Assembly (NCBI GenBank): GCA_020444045.1
Contig: JAHLLS010000001.1
Coordinates: forward strand, 468,047-532,046
Direction of reading: 5' to 3'
DNA: 64,000 nt
From: Deltaproteobacteria bacterium
GTDB lineage: Bacteria > Desulfobacterota > Desulfobacteria > Desulfobacterales > UBA5852
The notes under the pieces are model-generated. The model was not told the DNA's origin. It saw nothing but the letters and a program-made list of their open reading frames with translations, and did no database searches. Positions 39,109-47,338 of the stretch are shown in pieces; position 1 is the first letter of the stretch; each line of letters begins with the position of its first letter. Position numbers and translations under genes: made by a program.

Positions 39109-39255
39109 CGACAGGCGCCTGGATTTCAGGCGGGTATGGCGTGAAAGGGTCGAAATGTCCTTTTTGGCAAGATTTTCATTGAGAATACAAAGCGTTTCCA
39201 ATAGTTACACGGAGACTGCGGCCTATCGTGCTCTTGAAAGAAAACGGATTCTGTC

Positions 39256-40575
39256 ATGACCAAAAAACGCTCTAACCATCGAAACGCCTCGCGCGCCCCG
39301 GCGGCGTATCTGACAGCCCTCGTGGCCAATGTCGATGGGGAAATTATTGACCTGGAGGGCTATGCCGCCGTGGGCATGGACGGCCCCATCCTGGCACCGC
39401 TCACCACGCGCACCACGCGCAGGATGCCCCACGGCAGCGAATTCATGTTCCTGCCGGACCGGCGGCCGGTGGTCTACGATCTGGAAACCGAAGACCTGGT
39501 GACGGTCCTGGAGAACCCCTTTGCTCCCGGCGAACCGGTCTTTCCGCTGGCCGCCTTCAATTCGCCGGGTTACATAATCACCCAGCTGTGCGCCTATGAA
39601 GAGACGGAAACGGCTGGTTTTCTGCCGCTTTTCTCATACGGGGCGGTGGGCTGGCACGCGGGCCGTTTTTACACGGCCGTTCAGCAGGTGGATAAAGAGC
39701 GGCGCCAGGACCTGCGGTTGATGCCCATGGACAAGGTTCAGGGCGGGGTACGGCTATTTCAGAAAGAGATGCCGACCAACCGGCTGCGGCGGCACCTGGA
39801 AAAATGCGCCCTGGAGTATGGCTGCCCGGCGGCCAAAAACTTCTTCATCGGCCGCTGTGAAGCCCCGCTGCCCACATCCCCCGAATGCAATGCCCGCTGT
39901 CTGGGATGTCTGTCGCTCCAGAAGGACTCCCTCATTCCCTGCAGCCAGGACCGCATTGATTTCATGCCGATCCCGGAGGAGATCGCCGAGGTGGCCCTGG
40001 CCCACTTTGAGCGTGTGCCGGATGGTGTGGTGAGCTTCGGCCAGGGCTGCGAGGGGGATCCCCTGCTGGCAGCGGCTTCCATCGAACCGGCGATCCGCCT
40101 GATCCGGCGGCAGACCGAGCGGGGCACCATCAACCTGAACACCAACGCCAGCCTGCCGGACACGGTGGCCGCCCTGTTCGATGCCGGCCTGGACAGCATG
40201 CGGGTGAGCATCAACAGCCTGCGGGAGGCCTGCTACCAGGCCTATTTCCGCCCCCGGGGCTATACCTTTGCCGATATCATGCATAGTATAGACATGACTC
40301 TGGCGCGCGGTGGCCACGTGGCCCTCAACTATCTCAATCTGCCGGGATTTACGGACACCCCGGAGGAATACGAAGCCCTGGCGGCCTTCCTGACCGAACG
40401 CCCCATCCACCTGATCCAATGGCGCAACCTGAATTACGACCCTTTAGGGTATTATGACGTCATGGATGAAGTGGCTGTGCACAGCCGACCCATGGGGGTG
40501 AAGACGCTGCTGAAGAAGATCCGCCGGCGGTTCCCAGGCGTGAAGTTCGGTTATTTCAACCCGGCGTTAAGATGA
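39256..40575 (+). CDS. Radical SAM protein
   Basis: 439 residues. The first ~210 residues form an unassigned domain. The radical SAM core then has CNARCLGC (CX3CX2C, about residue 213), VSFGQGCEGDPLL (the glycine-rich SAM contact) and LNTNASLP. A C-terminal region ends GVKFGYFNPALR. It lies 147 bp downstream of the B12 radical SAM gene in the same direction. The large N-terminal domain without obvious cobalamin motif suggests a different role from its neighbours. Function is not known. Confidence 0.85.
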   Translation: MTKKRSNHRNASRAPAAYLTALVANVDGEIIDLEGYAAVGMDGPILAPLTTRTTRRMPHGSEFMFLPDRRPVVYDLETEDLVTVLENPFAPGEPVFPLAAFNSPGYIITQLCAYEETETAGFLPLFSYGAVGWHAGRFYTAVQQVDKERRQDLRLMPMDKVQGGVRLFQKEMPTNRLRRHLEKCALEYGCPAAKNFFIGRCEAPLPTSPECNARCLGCLSLQKDSLIPCSQDRIDFMPIPEEIAEVALAHFERVPDGVVSFGQGCEGDPLLAAASIEPAIRLIRRQTERGTINLNTNASLPDTVAALFDAGLDSMRVSINSLREACYQAYFRPRGYTFADIMHSIDMTLARGGHVALNYLNLPGFTDTPEEYEALAAFLTERPIHLIQWRNLNYDPLGYYDVMDEVAVHSRPMGVKTLLKKIRRRFPGVKFGYFNPALR

Positions 40576-40650
40576 GGCTCCCAAGCTGAAGCAGGCCGCA
40601 TCTGGTGGCGGAGCCGCCGGTATTATACATTTTCGGGGGCTTATGGCGTT

Positions 40651-40823
40651 GTTACTTTTCTTCTGCGTGGCAGAAAAGTAACCAAAAGAAGACGCCCGTG
40701 TCCCGCTTGATCCTGCGCGTCAGCGGTTCGGCCGGAGCGTGCGGAAACTCGCCCACCTTGCGGCGGGCTTAAACAGTCCGCACGCTTTTTCCCGTCCGCC
40801 CCGCCCATGCTCGGCGCGGAACA
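40651..40823. repeat. Dispersed ~175-bp intergenic repeat, copy 1
   Basis: Begins with the perfect inverted repeat GTTACTTTTCT/AGAAAAGTAAC around a 10-nt spacer, then a conserved GC-rich tail with paired segments (GTGCGGA.../...TCCGCAC). A diverged copy of the same layout is at 61357-61534. Noncoding. Confidence 0.75.
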
Positions 40824-40869
40824 AAGGGTTATTTAGCTGGAATCGCTTTAACTGATCAAAACCAGCACG

Positions 40870-41011
40870 GTGATCTGCAACAGGCGGTAGATTGCGTTCC
40901 CTGGCAAGGCACGAGCGGTTTTCAAACCGGAGGAATAGTCCGCTATTTCGAGGATTGAAAACGAGCGAGAACGCCGCCAGGGGGCACAAGATGCCGTCTG
41001 TGGCAGATCAC
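40870..41011. repeat. Long imperfect palindrome of family A, copy 1
   Basis: Ends GTGATCTGCAACAGGCGG (40870-40887) and its near complement (40994-41011) match at 16 of 18 positions. The inner block CGAGGATT...GCGAGAACGC is shared with the element at 58077-58215. It abuts the ribosome site of prmA, so it will be transcribed in the leader if the promoter lies upstream. Confidence 0.65.
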
Positions 41012-41027
41012 TCACAGGAGCGTTCTG

Positions 41028-41966
41028 ATGGAATGGATCGAAGCTAAGGTCGATTTCGATGCGGATACCACCGTCGCGGCTGAAGAATTGATCGCCGATG
41101 TGTTTTACCGTTTCGGCGTCAAGGGTGTCGTGGTGGACGATCCGTCCCTGGAGGTGCCCCCCGGGGCCGATGTGGTCCTTGAGGATGACGTGCGGCCGTC
41201 CGTGAATGCCGTGAGTGGTTATTTCCCGGCCACGACCTTCGATCAGGATCAGCGCCGACGATTCGAAGAAGCCCTGAAGGCGCTCATTGGTCAGCTGCCC
41301 ATGCGGCAGCGCATCTTTTACCGCTCCCTCGACGAAGAAGACTGGGCCGAATCCTGGAAAGCCTTTTTCTGGCCGGAAAAAGTGTCCGCTCGCATCGTGG
41401 TCAAGCCTACCTGGCGGGAATTCCATCCCAGCGGTGACGAACTGGTGTTGGAGATCGACCCGGGCATGGCTTTTGGAACCGGCACCCACCCCACCACCGC
41501 CCTGTGCATGCAACTGCTGGAAAAATACCTGCGGCCGGAGGATCGGCTGCTGGATGTGGGTACGGGATCCGGCATCCTCATGGTGGCGGCGTCGCTATTG
41601 GGTGCCGCCGAGGTGCACGGCATCGACAATGATCCGGTGGCGGTGACGGTGGCCCAACAGAATCTTGTGCTCAACGCCATACCGGCCGACCGCAGCCGGG
41701 CCTGGACCGGGGATCTGGTGGGTGGTGTCACCGCGCGCTACGATGTCGTGGTGGCCAACATTCTGGCCCCCGTGATCCTGGGCCTGCTACCGGATGTCCG
41801 GGGCGTGCTGGGCTCCGGGGGGCGCTTCATCTGCTCGGGCATTCTTCAGAATCAGCAGGACGAGGTGGTCGCGAAGGCCCGGACGCTTGGGTTTCAGTTC
41901 GTGGAAGCCTTGGAGCGGGAAGAATGGGTGGCTCTGACACTGACCCTTGATTCATCGGGCGATTAA
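41028..41966 (+). CDS. prmA: Ribosomal protein L11 methyltransferase
   Basis: 312 residues. The N-terminal substrate domain is followed by the characteristic IDPGMAFGTGTHPTTALCM and the SAM-binding LLDVGTGSGILMVAA. VANILAPVI follows in the catalytic region (N-I-L-A in place of NPPY-like motifs). The enzyme trimethylates ribosomal protein L11 in the cytosol. AGGAG stands 7 nt before the ATG. It is followed by a hairpin and a small membrane protein gene. Confidence 0.95.
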   Translation: MEWIEAKVDFDADTTVAAEELIADVFYRFGVKGVVVDDPSLEVPPGADVVLEDDVRPSVNAVSGYFPATTFDQDQRRRFEEALKALIGQLPMRQRIFYRSLDEEDWAESWKAFFWPEKVSARIVVKPTWREFHPSGDELVLEIDPGMAFGTGTHPTTALCMQLLEKYLRPEDRLLDVGTGSGILMVAASLLGAAEVHGIDNDPVAVTVAQQNLVLNAIPADRSRAWTGDLVGGVTARYDVVVANILAPVILGLLPDVRGVLGSGGRFICSGILQNQQDEVVAKARTLGFQFVEALEREEWVALTLTLDSSGD

Positions 41967-41973
41967 AACGCTA

Positions 41974-42007
41974 AGCCCGAGGGTTGCGTATTTGTATGCC
42001 TCGGGCT
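41974..42007 (+). terminator. Hairpin after prmA, possible terminator
   Basis: AGCCCGAGG (41974-41982) pairs with CCTCGGGCT (41999-42007) around a 16-nt loop, starting 7 bp after the prmA stop. There is no T tract, so termination efficiency is doubtful. Confidence 0.35.
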
Positions 42008-42063
42008 AAGTTCAGCCAGTTTCTCCCTTTGCACACCCCAGCGCTGATTAACAGGAGATCCGA

Positions 42064-42369
42064 TTGTCGGGACTGACTGAAATACTGCTGATATTGCTGA
42101 TCGTCGTGGTGTTGTTTTTTCTTCCCCGCATGGTGTCCCGTCCGTCGACCCCGCTGCGCAAAGTCCCTCCGCAACCCCTGCTGAAAAAAATCTCCGGCCG
42201 CTGGCGCCTGGCCATTCTGGCGTCGGTGATCTGGCTGGCGGCCATGGCCCTGTGGTTGCAGCCCTGGGCAGGCAACCAGACCTTGTTTGTGGGGATCGGT
42301 GCGGCCCCGGTCGTTGTCGGCTGGGGCGTTTGGTGGGTCGTCTCGGGCTTCAAGCAAAAACGGCGTTAG
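42064..42369 (+). CDS. Small membrane protein with two hydrophobic segments
   Basis: 101 residues from a TTG start with GGAG 6 nt upstream. Two hydrophobic stretches (ILLILLIVVVLFFLP at the N-terminus and LAILASVIWLAAMALWL in the middle) plus a third weaker one near the C-terminus indicate an inner-membrane protein with a basic tail. No family recognised. It follows prmA by about 100 bp. Confidence 0.65.
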   Translation: MSGLTEILLILLIVVVLFFLPRMVSRPSTPLRKVPPQPLLKKISGRWRLAILASVIWLAAMALWLQPWAGNQTLFVGIGAAPVVVGWGVWWVVSGFKQKRR

Positions 42370-42720
42370 CACCTAACCGATCGATCTCCGCACAAATCAC
42401 CCTCTTTGATCAGATCTAGAATGCGGGGCCGTGAACCTCGAATTGTGTTTGCCCTGGGATTGGCCTGGGCCATCAGGTACGATATCCCGTGGGCGTTTAC
42501 ACGGCTGTCCCATGATCAGCGGGACAGGCCGTTTTCTCCGGTTATGGGCAGGCTGTCGATTCCGGCAGCGGTTCTGGCCGGTCTATTGCTCGCCGGTATC
42601 CTGGCTCGCCTCTGGCCGACATTTTATATGTAACGGCGTCCGTGTCCAGATCTCGCTTGCTGTGACGCCTGCAGGTCTTCGCATTCCATTTCTGTTGATT
42701 CTGACGGTAATGTTTCCCCT
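42370..42720 (+). other. 351-bp stretch without a firm gene
   Basis: A 71-75-codon open frame (42406 or 42421 to 42633) with a hydrophobic C-terminal end (IPAAVLAGLLLAGILARL) is present, but it has no ribosome site. It contains a TGTCCC/GGGACA hairpin at about 42508-42528. It could be a small membrane protein or chance. Confidence 0.3.
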
Positions 42721-44508
42721 TTAAGTGTATAATTCCATAATCTGTTCCTTTCGCTGCTCCAGAACGACCCGCCGTTTCAGTTTCATGGTCTGGGTGAGCG
42801 TGCCGTTGTCGAGGGTGAAGTTTTCACTCAGATAAAGGAATTTTCTGGGTATTTCATATCCTCCAAATTTTCCTTTTAGGGATTTTATAATTTCACCCGA
42901 GATCATCTCCGTAATTTCTTTTTTCTCAACAAGCGCTTCCGGATCCGTTGGCATATTATGTTCAGCGGCATATTTTTCAAGCACGCTAAAATCAGGAACA
43001 ACCAGGCAGACATTAAACGCCTGACCCTCGCCGTGAATCATGGCATTTTCAACAAGCGGATGTAATTTGATTTCTTCTTCGATTGCGGCCGGAAAAACAT
43101 ATTTGCCATTTTCCAGCTTATACTGCTCCTTGATCCGGCCTGTGATGAAAAGGAACCCGTCTTTATCCAGTCGCCCCCGGTCTCCTGTTCTGAAACCACC
43201 GTCCGCGGTCATAACTTCTTGTGTGGCCTCTGGTTTGTTATGGTATCCTTGCATTACGTTCGGCCCGTGTATGATAATCTCGCCATCCTCACCACCGTCG
43301 GAAAACCTTTTATCAATTTCCACCCGGACATGTTCAATGGGCCTTCCCACACTTCCGGGTTTATGGGCCAGGGGTCCGTTCATGGTTGCCGCCGGACTGG
43401 TTTCCGTCAGTCCGTAACAATCATAAACCGGGATGCCCAGGTCGGAGAAAAAGTGACCGATTTCAACGTTCATTGTCGCACTTCCACTCAGGGCCCCCGT
43501 TAATCGGCCTCCGAACCGGGCCCGGATTTTACTAAACACGACAGCGTCCGCCATCCTGAATTTAAGGTTGGCAAAAAAATCCGACTGCCCATTTTCAGAC
43601 AGTTGGCGCCTTTTTTTTGCGGCCGCAATTCCCATTTCAAACAGTTTTTTGGCCAGCCCCCCTTTTTCATCCATCTTAGCCCACAGTCCCGCATAAATCT
43701 TGTTAAAAACCCTCGGCACGGCAATAAGGAAGGTCGGCTGAACCTTTTCCATATCATCTCCCAGGGTTGTCACATCACCCATAAATCCAATCGATCCGCC
43801 GATATGGGAGTAAAGGTAAAGCTCACCGGTCTGTCCAAATGAATGGGCCCATGGAAGAATGGAAAGGCCCCTGTCGTTTTCATTCAATCCAGGAAAAACC
43901 TTATGTCCGGCTAAAACATTACTGGTAAAATTACCGTGGGAAAGCAACACCCCCTTGGGGTTGCCTGTGGTGCCCGATGTATAAATCAATACAGCGATAT
44001 CTTCGGGTTTGGGGTGTATGGAGGCAACCGGTTGGGCGGCCCCCATTTTTTCCAAACCGGCCATCGTGTTTTCTCCCTCACCTTCTATCAGATAGACACT
44101 TTCCAGACCCGGAAGGTGTTCTCGCATGGCTTCTATCTGGTCATATATTTCCCGGGTGGCAACAAGCAGCAGTTTTATCCCACCATCATTGATGATATAT
44201 TTCCAAATTTTCACCAGTTCTTTTTCATACATGGGGATATAACGGCCACCGAGGCCGAATGTGGCATAGGCGGTGATCGCCCACTCCTTGCGGTTGTTGG
44301 CAATTATACCGACGGCATCGTTCTTTTGGATACCGGCATGGCTCAGACCGCCGCGGAGGTTGTCAATGCGTTCTCCGATTTCGCGGTAGGTAACCCACTC
44401 GTATTCCCCCTCTTTGTTCTTGGTTCCGAACATGGCGTTGCCAGGATACTTCTCAAGGCTGTTTTCTATCAATTCAACTAAATTGTCAGGCTTTTCAAAA
44501 ATATGCAT
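42721..44508 (-). CDS. Long-chain acyl-CoA synthetase (AMP-forming)
   Basis: 595 residues of the long-chain FadD/ACSL type. The AMP-binding motif is LIYTSGTTGNPKG (about 170), followed by YGLTETSP (about 365), the hinge TGDRGRLDKDGFLFITGRIKEQYKLENGKYV and a C-terminal lid. GGGGAGG precedes the ATG. It activates free fatty acids to acyl-CoA, which could feed the wax-ester enzymes encoded 13-17 kb downstream. A direct link is inferred. It is distinct from the ligase at 1-1303. Confidence 0.94.
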   Translation of the reverse strand: MHIFEKPDNLVELIENSLEKYPGNAMFGTKNKEGEYEWVTYREIGERIDNLRGGLSHAGIQKNDAVGIIANNRKEWAITAYATFGLGGRYIPMYEKELVKIWKYIINDGGIKLLLVATREIYDQIEAMREHLPGLESVYLIEGEGENTMAGLEKMGAAQPVASIHPKPEDIAVLIYTSGTTGNPKGVLLSHGNFTSNVLAGHKVFPGLNENDRGLSILPWAHSFGQTGELYLYSHIGGSIGFMGDVTTLGDDMEKVQPTFLIAVPRVFNKIYAGLWAKMDEKGGLAKKLFEMGIAAAKKRRQLSENGQSDFFANLKFRMADAVVFSKIRARFGGRLTGALSGSATMNVEIGHFFSDLGIPVYDCYGLTETSPAATMNGPLAHKPGSVGRPIEHVRVEIDKRFSDGGEDGEIIIHGPNVMQGYHNKPEATQEVMTADGGFRTGDRGRLDKDGFLFITGRIKEQYKLENGKYVFPAAIEEEIKLHPLVENAMIHGEGQAFNVCLVVPDFSVLEKYAAEHNMPTDPEALVEKKEITEMISGEIIKSLKGKFGGYEIPRKFLYLSENFTLDNGTLTQTMKLKRRVVLEQRKEQIMELYT

Positions 44509-45215
44509 GTTTTCCTCCCCAAACCAACTCAGGGGTCAGGGCGTTTTACTCTCCCCTAACCAATTGAAATACTAAAAACGATAGATTGTGACCCTATAAA
44601 AAATTTCCCTGAAAGGTCTTCAAGGCCTGAATGAAGACGTCACTTTGTACAAGTCGCGCGGATGTGCGGAAATACGGTCATGGCGGCTTTTGTATAACCA
44701 ACCGCAAGGTGCCGGTATCAGGCCGTTTCATCTGCTTAAGGTCTGGCTAAGGACTGGAAAGCTAACTTTTTTGGAAGACCCGCTAGCCGATCCGCTACTA
44801 TGGATGACCGTCAAAAATCGGAAACCCCAGCCGCAACCCTATCACCGATCGAAAACCAAGCGTCCGGCCCCCGGTACGCTAAGCGCGAATGATTCCGATA
44901 AGCGGTTTGACGTGGCGAACGCGAGAGTGCCTATGCTATCCGTGGTGTTAAAGGATGCGAAGCAAGAGGTCCAAGGCCTCGTGTTACGCAATACAGACAA
45001 ATTCGCAGGGGCTTCGTTGATAATTGGGCAACGCGCCGCTTGCCTCTTTGTATTGAACGGAAACGTGAATTCCTTAAAACCTGTCGAATCGGTAATATGG
45101 CCCGAATGCGTTCTGTTGGGGCGGTTGAAATGCTTTTAACGTTCACCTCCCCAGCATTTATTTTACTTCGAAAAAGAAGGTTAAACCACCGGGCGACGGA
45201 CGCCTTAAACAGGTG
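44509..45215. other. About 700 bp with no supported gene
   Basis: Upstream of the acyl-CoA synthetase and downstream of the peroxiredoxin-like gene. An open frame of 164 codons from 44645 rightward has no ribosome site, unbiased composition and no motif. The segment may be decayed DNA and should also carry the promoter of the synthetase. Confidence 0.4.
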
Positions 45216-45620
45216 TTACACCTCACAAGCTTGCAGAACCTCTTTTAGGGGCGGGTGGTCTCCGGCTTTCTGGCTACGATAGAGATAATGCGCGATATTA
45301 CCGGGGCCAACGACCAACACCCCGCCCTGCTGTAGCGGCGGGCCTTGAATACCCTTTTGCAAATAACCGGTGCCAAGGGCACGGATCCCCGCTTTCAGCG
45401 GGTTGAATCCTATTAAAGAGGTAACGCCTTTCTTAAAACCAAGGATGTCATGCGTTGTAAGGGAAGGATCGGTGAATAATGGACCCCTGTATCGGGTAGC
45501 TTCCCTGAAAGGCTTGATAAATTCCTCCGGTCCATTACCAATCACCACCAATTGGGCGTTCCTGCGCTCAAAATCCTTCCTGTTGTTATTGAGGTCGGCA
45601 ACCTGCCGACGGGCGATCAT
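45216..45620 (-). CDS. Peroxiredoxin-like (AhpC/TSA2, PRXL2-type) protein lacking the active-site region
   Basis: 134 residues resembling the thioredoxin-fold PRXL2/AhpC-TSA2 family from just after its CxxC motif: RRQVADLNNNRKDFERRNAQL, then VIGNGPEEFIKPF, LFTDPSLTTHDILGFKKG and GGVLVVGPG. The usual N-terminal strand with the catalytic cysteine pair is absent; the only cysteine (LQACEV) is near the C-terminus. The start overlaps the stop of the hydrolase gene as ATGA, so coupling fits an intact gene, but the protein cannot have normal peroxiredoxin chemistry. Either a truncated remnant or a repurposed fold. Confidence 0.65.
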   Translation of the reverse strand: MIARRQVADLNNNRKDFERRNAQLVVIGNGPEEFIKPFREATRYRGPLFTDPSLTTHDILGFKKGVTSLIGFNPLKAGIRALGTGYLQKGIQGPPLQQGGVLVVGPGNIAHYLYRSQKAGDHPPLKEVLQACEV

Positions 45621-47338
45621 TTAATCGGTCCTCTGCAGGAAGGCTCATACAACCAGTTCCCCCAGACGTTTTCAACGATTTGCATCAAGAGGGGCGTTAC
45701 AATTTCATCTGCCAACTTGCCGTACAAAAGATCCAGATGGTTGGCCCCCTCTATGACAAAATCGACGAGCTGGCTGCACTCCGCAGTGATTTTTATTTTT
45801 CGCAGATCCTTAGGCGATTGGATGTGGTAGATCTTTTTGATCTTGTGGGGATAGTACTTGCTGTAGCGCATATTTTCCATCGGCACCAGATTGTCCCGGG
45901 TCCCCCAAAAATGAAATAGCGGGATATTATCTGGAAACCAGGCCAGGCAAGCGGAATAGTTCAGACCGCTGCCGTCCATCCGTTTGAATCCCTCGCCGTT
46001 ATAGATCGCTTTTAAACACTGGAACCCAAGTCCCAAAGGGATCGATTCCGTGGCTTCCTTTAAGTAGAGCTCCACAAAGTGCTTGTCGTTTTTATGGTTT
46101 TCCGGTGAAATGAGGAAATTCAAATCACCCACATTATGCTGCCAAACAAAGCGGGTAATCTGTTTTAAGACCGGCAGTTCGGTAAATAATTTTGATACTT
46201 CCTTTACCGGTACCTTCTGAAAACGCAATACCCTGGAAAGATGATTGAGCCACAAAGATATCGGAAAGAAGATATGAGAGTTTTTGTGGAAAAATTTAGG
46301 GGATGCCAGTGAGATGACGCACCGCACCATTTTGAGATACTTCTCGGCCGCCTGCGGTGTCGGTAGCGATTTCGCCAGAAGCTTCTTTTTTTCTTGATCG
46401 AGTATGTCGATATCGTTCAGTTGACGTGCCAAGGACCAGTTGAGGATCATGTTCTCCGAAACAAGGCCGCCCATGCTGTGGCCCAGTAGGAAGGCGGGCT
46501 TACCTTGGCTGCGTTTATGAACAAAGCGCGTCAGGGTGGGCAGATCATAATCGCTCATGGTGTCCACGGTGTAAAGGGGGTCAAAACGACCTGTATTGAC
46601 CCCCACGCCCCTTGAATCAAAAAGATAGACCCACACGTTCTTGTCGGCGATGTCTTTCGCCAGGGAATAGCGATTGTTTATATTAAAGCAATTGCTGTTG
46701 TTGGCAAAACCCGGGACCAATACCACGGTCGGTCGTTCGTCGCCGGCAGTGACGCCCTCCATGCTGATGATTCGTCGAAAACCGATGGCGTTCCCCTGAT
46801 CGGTAAAATTTCGATAGTGGACGATTTCATAGTCACCCCGCCCGTTTTGTTCTTTTTCTTCGATGTCATTTTCAAAATAGATGGGGACGGGATTGGCCCG
46901 CACGGCGTCCCTGAGAATCCGGCGACGTCGGGCAATTTCCGAAACACCCTTCAAGTGTTTCTTGGGGATCTTGAATCGTTTTAGAGAGAGATAGGTCAAT
47001 TCATCTTCGGTGAGAAGAATGACATTTTCGGTGAGACGCAGGCGACCATTTTTGAGGTCATCGTAGATGACCGCTTTGATCTCATCTCTGGTAATCTGCA
47101 AACCGGTTGCATTCAAAAAAATGTGATACAGCACCAAGGCCAGTTTTTGAACGGCCCGCTTCTTGATCTCCTCCTGACTGACGATCAGTTCTTTGGACAC
47201 CGGAAGCCCTAAACTAAGCTGTCCGCGATAAAACGTGCTGTAAGCGTTATAGCTTCCGTTAATCAAATGGGCCGGGCCATCGTTCACCAAGTAGCGTACC
47301 ATGTGACCGCTCAGATTCCGCAACTTCCTGAAAATCAT
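45617..47338 (-). CDS. Alpha/beta hydrolase (lipase/PHA-hydrolase-like)
   Basis: 573 residues. The nucleophile elbow is GHSMGG (about residue 292), preceded by VVLVPGFANNS (oxyanion region). The probable catalytic aspartate is in HFWGTRDNLVP (about 510) and the histidine in EGANHLDLLYG (about 550). The N-terminal ~190 residues are an extra domain of unknown fold. Its start codon overlaps the stop of the reductase-like gene upstream and its stop overlaps the peroxiredoxin-like start, so it belongs to this operon. A role in ester or lipid hydrolysis fits the setting. Confidence 0.85.
   Translation of the reverse strand: MIFRKLRNLSGHMVRYLVNDGPAHLINGSYNAYSTFYRGQLSLGLPVSKELIVSQEEIKKRAVQKLALVLYHIFLNATGLQITRDEIKAVIYDDLKNGRLRLTENVILLTEDELTYLSLKRFKIPKKHLKGVSEIARRRRILRDAVRANPVPIYFENDIEEKEQNGRGDYEIVHYRNFTDQGNAIGFRRIISMEGVTAGDERPTVVLVPGFANNSNCFNINNRYSLAKDIADKNVWVYLFDSRGVGVNTGRFDPLYTVDTMSDYDLPTLTRFVHKRSQGKPAFLLGHSMGGLVSENMILNWSLARQLNDIDILDQEKKKLLAKSLPTPQAAEKYLKMVRCVISLASPKFFHKNSHIFFPISLWLNHLSRVLRFQKVPVKEVSKLFTELPVLKQITRFVWQHNVGDLNFLISPENHKNDKHFVELYLKEATESIPLGLGFQCLKAIYNGEGFKRMDGSGLNYSACLAWFPDNIPLFHFWGTRDNLVPMENMRYSKYYPHKIKKIYHIQSPKDLRKIKITAECSQLVDFVIEGANHLDLLYGKLADEIVTPLLMQIVENVWGNWLYEPSCRGPIK

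Noticed and set aside
42406..42633. 75-codon frame with hydrophobic C-terminus
   Set aside because: No ribosome site and no family; kept only as a note in the intergenic entry.
44645..45139. 164-codon plus-strand frame
   Set aside because: No start signal, motif or coding-like composition; could be decayed DNA.
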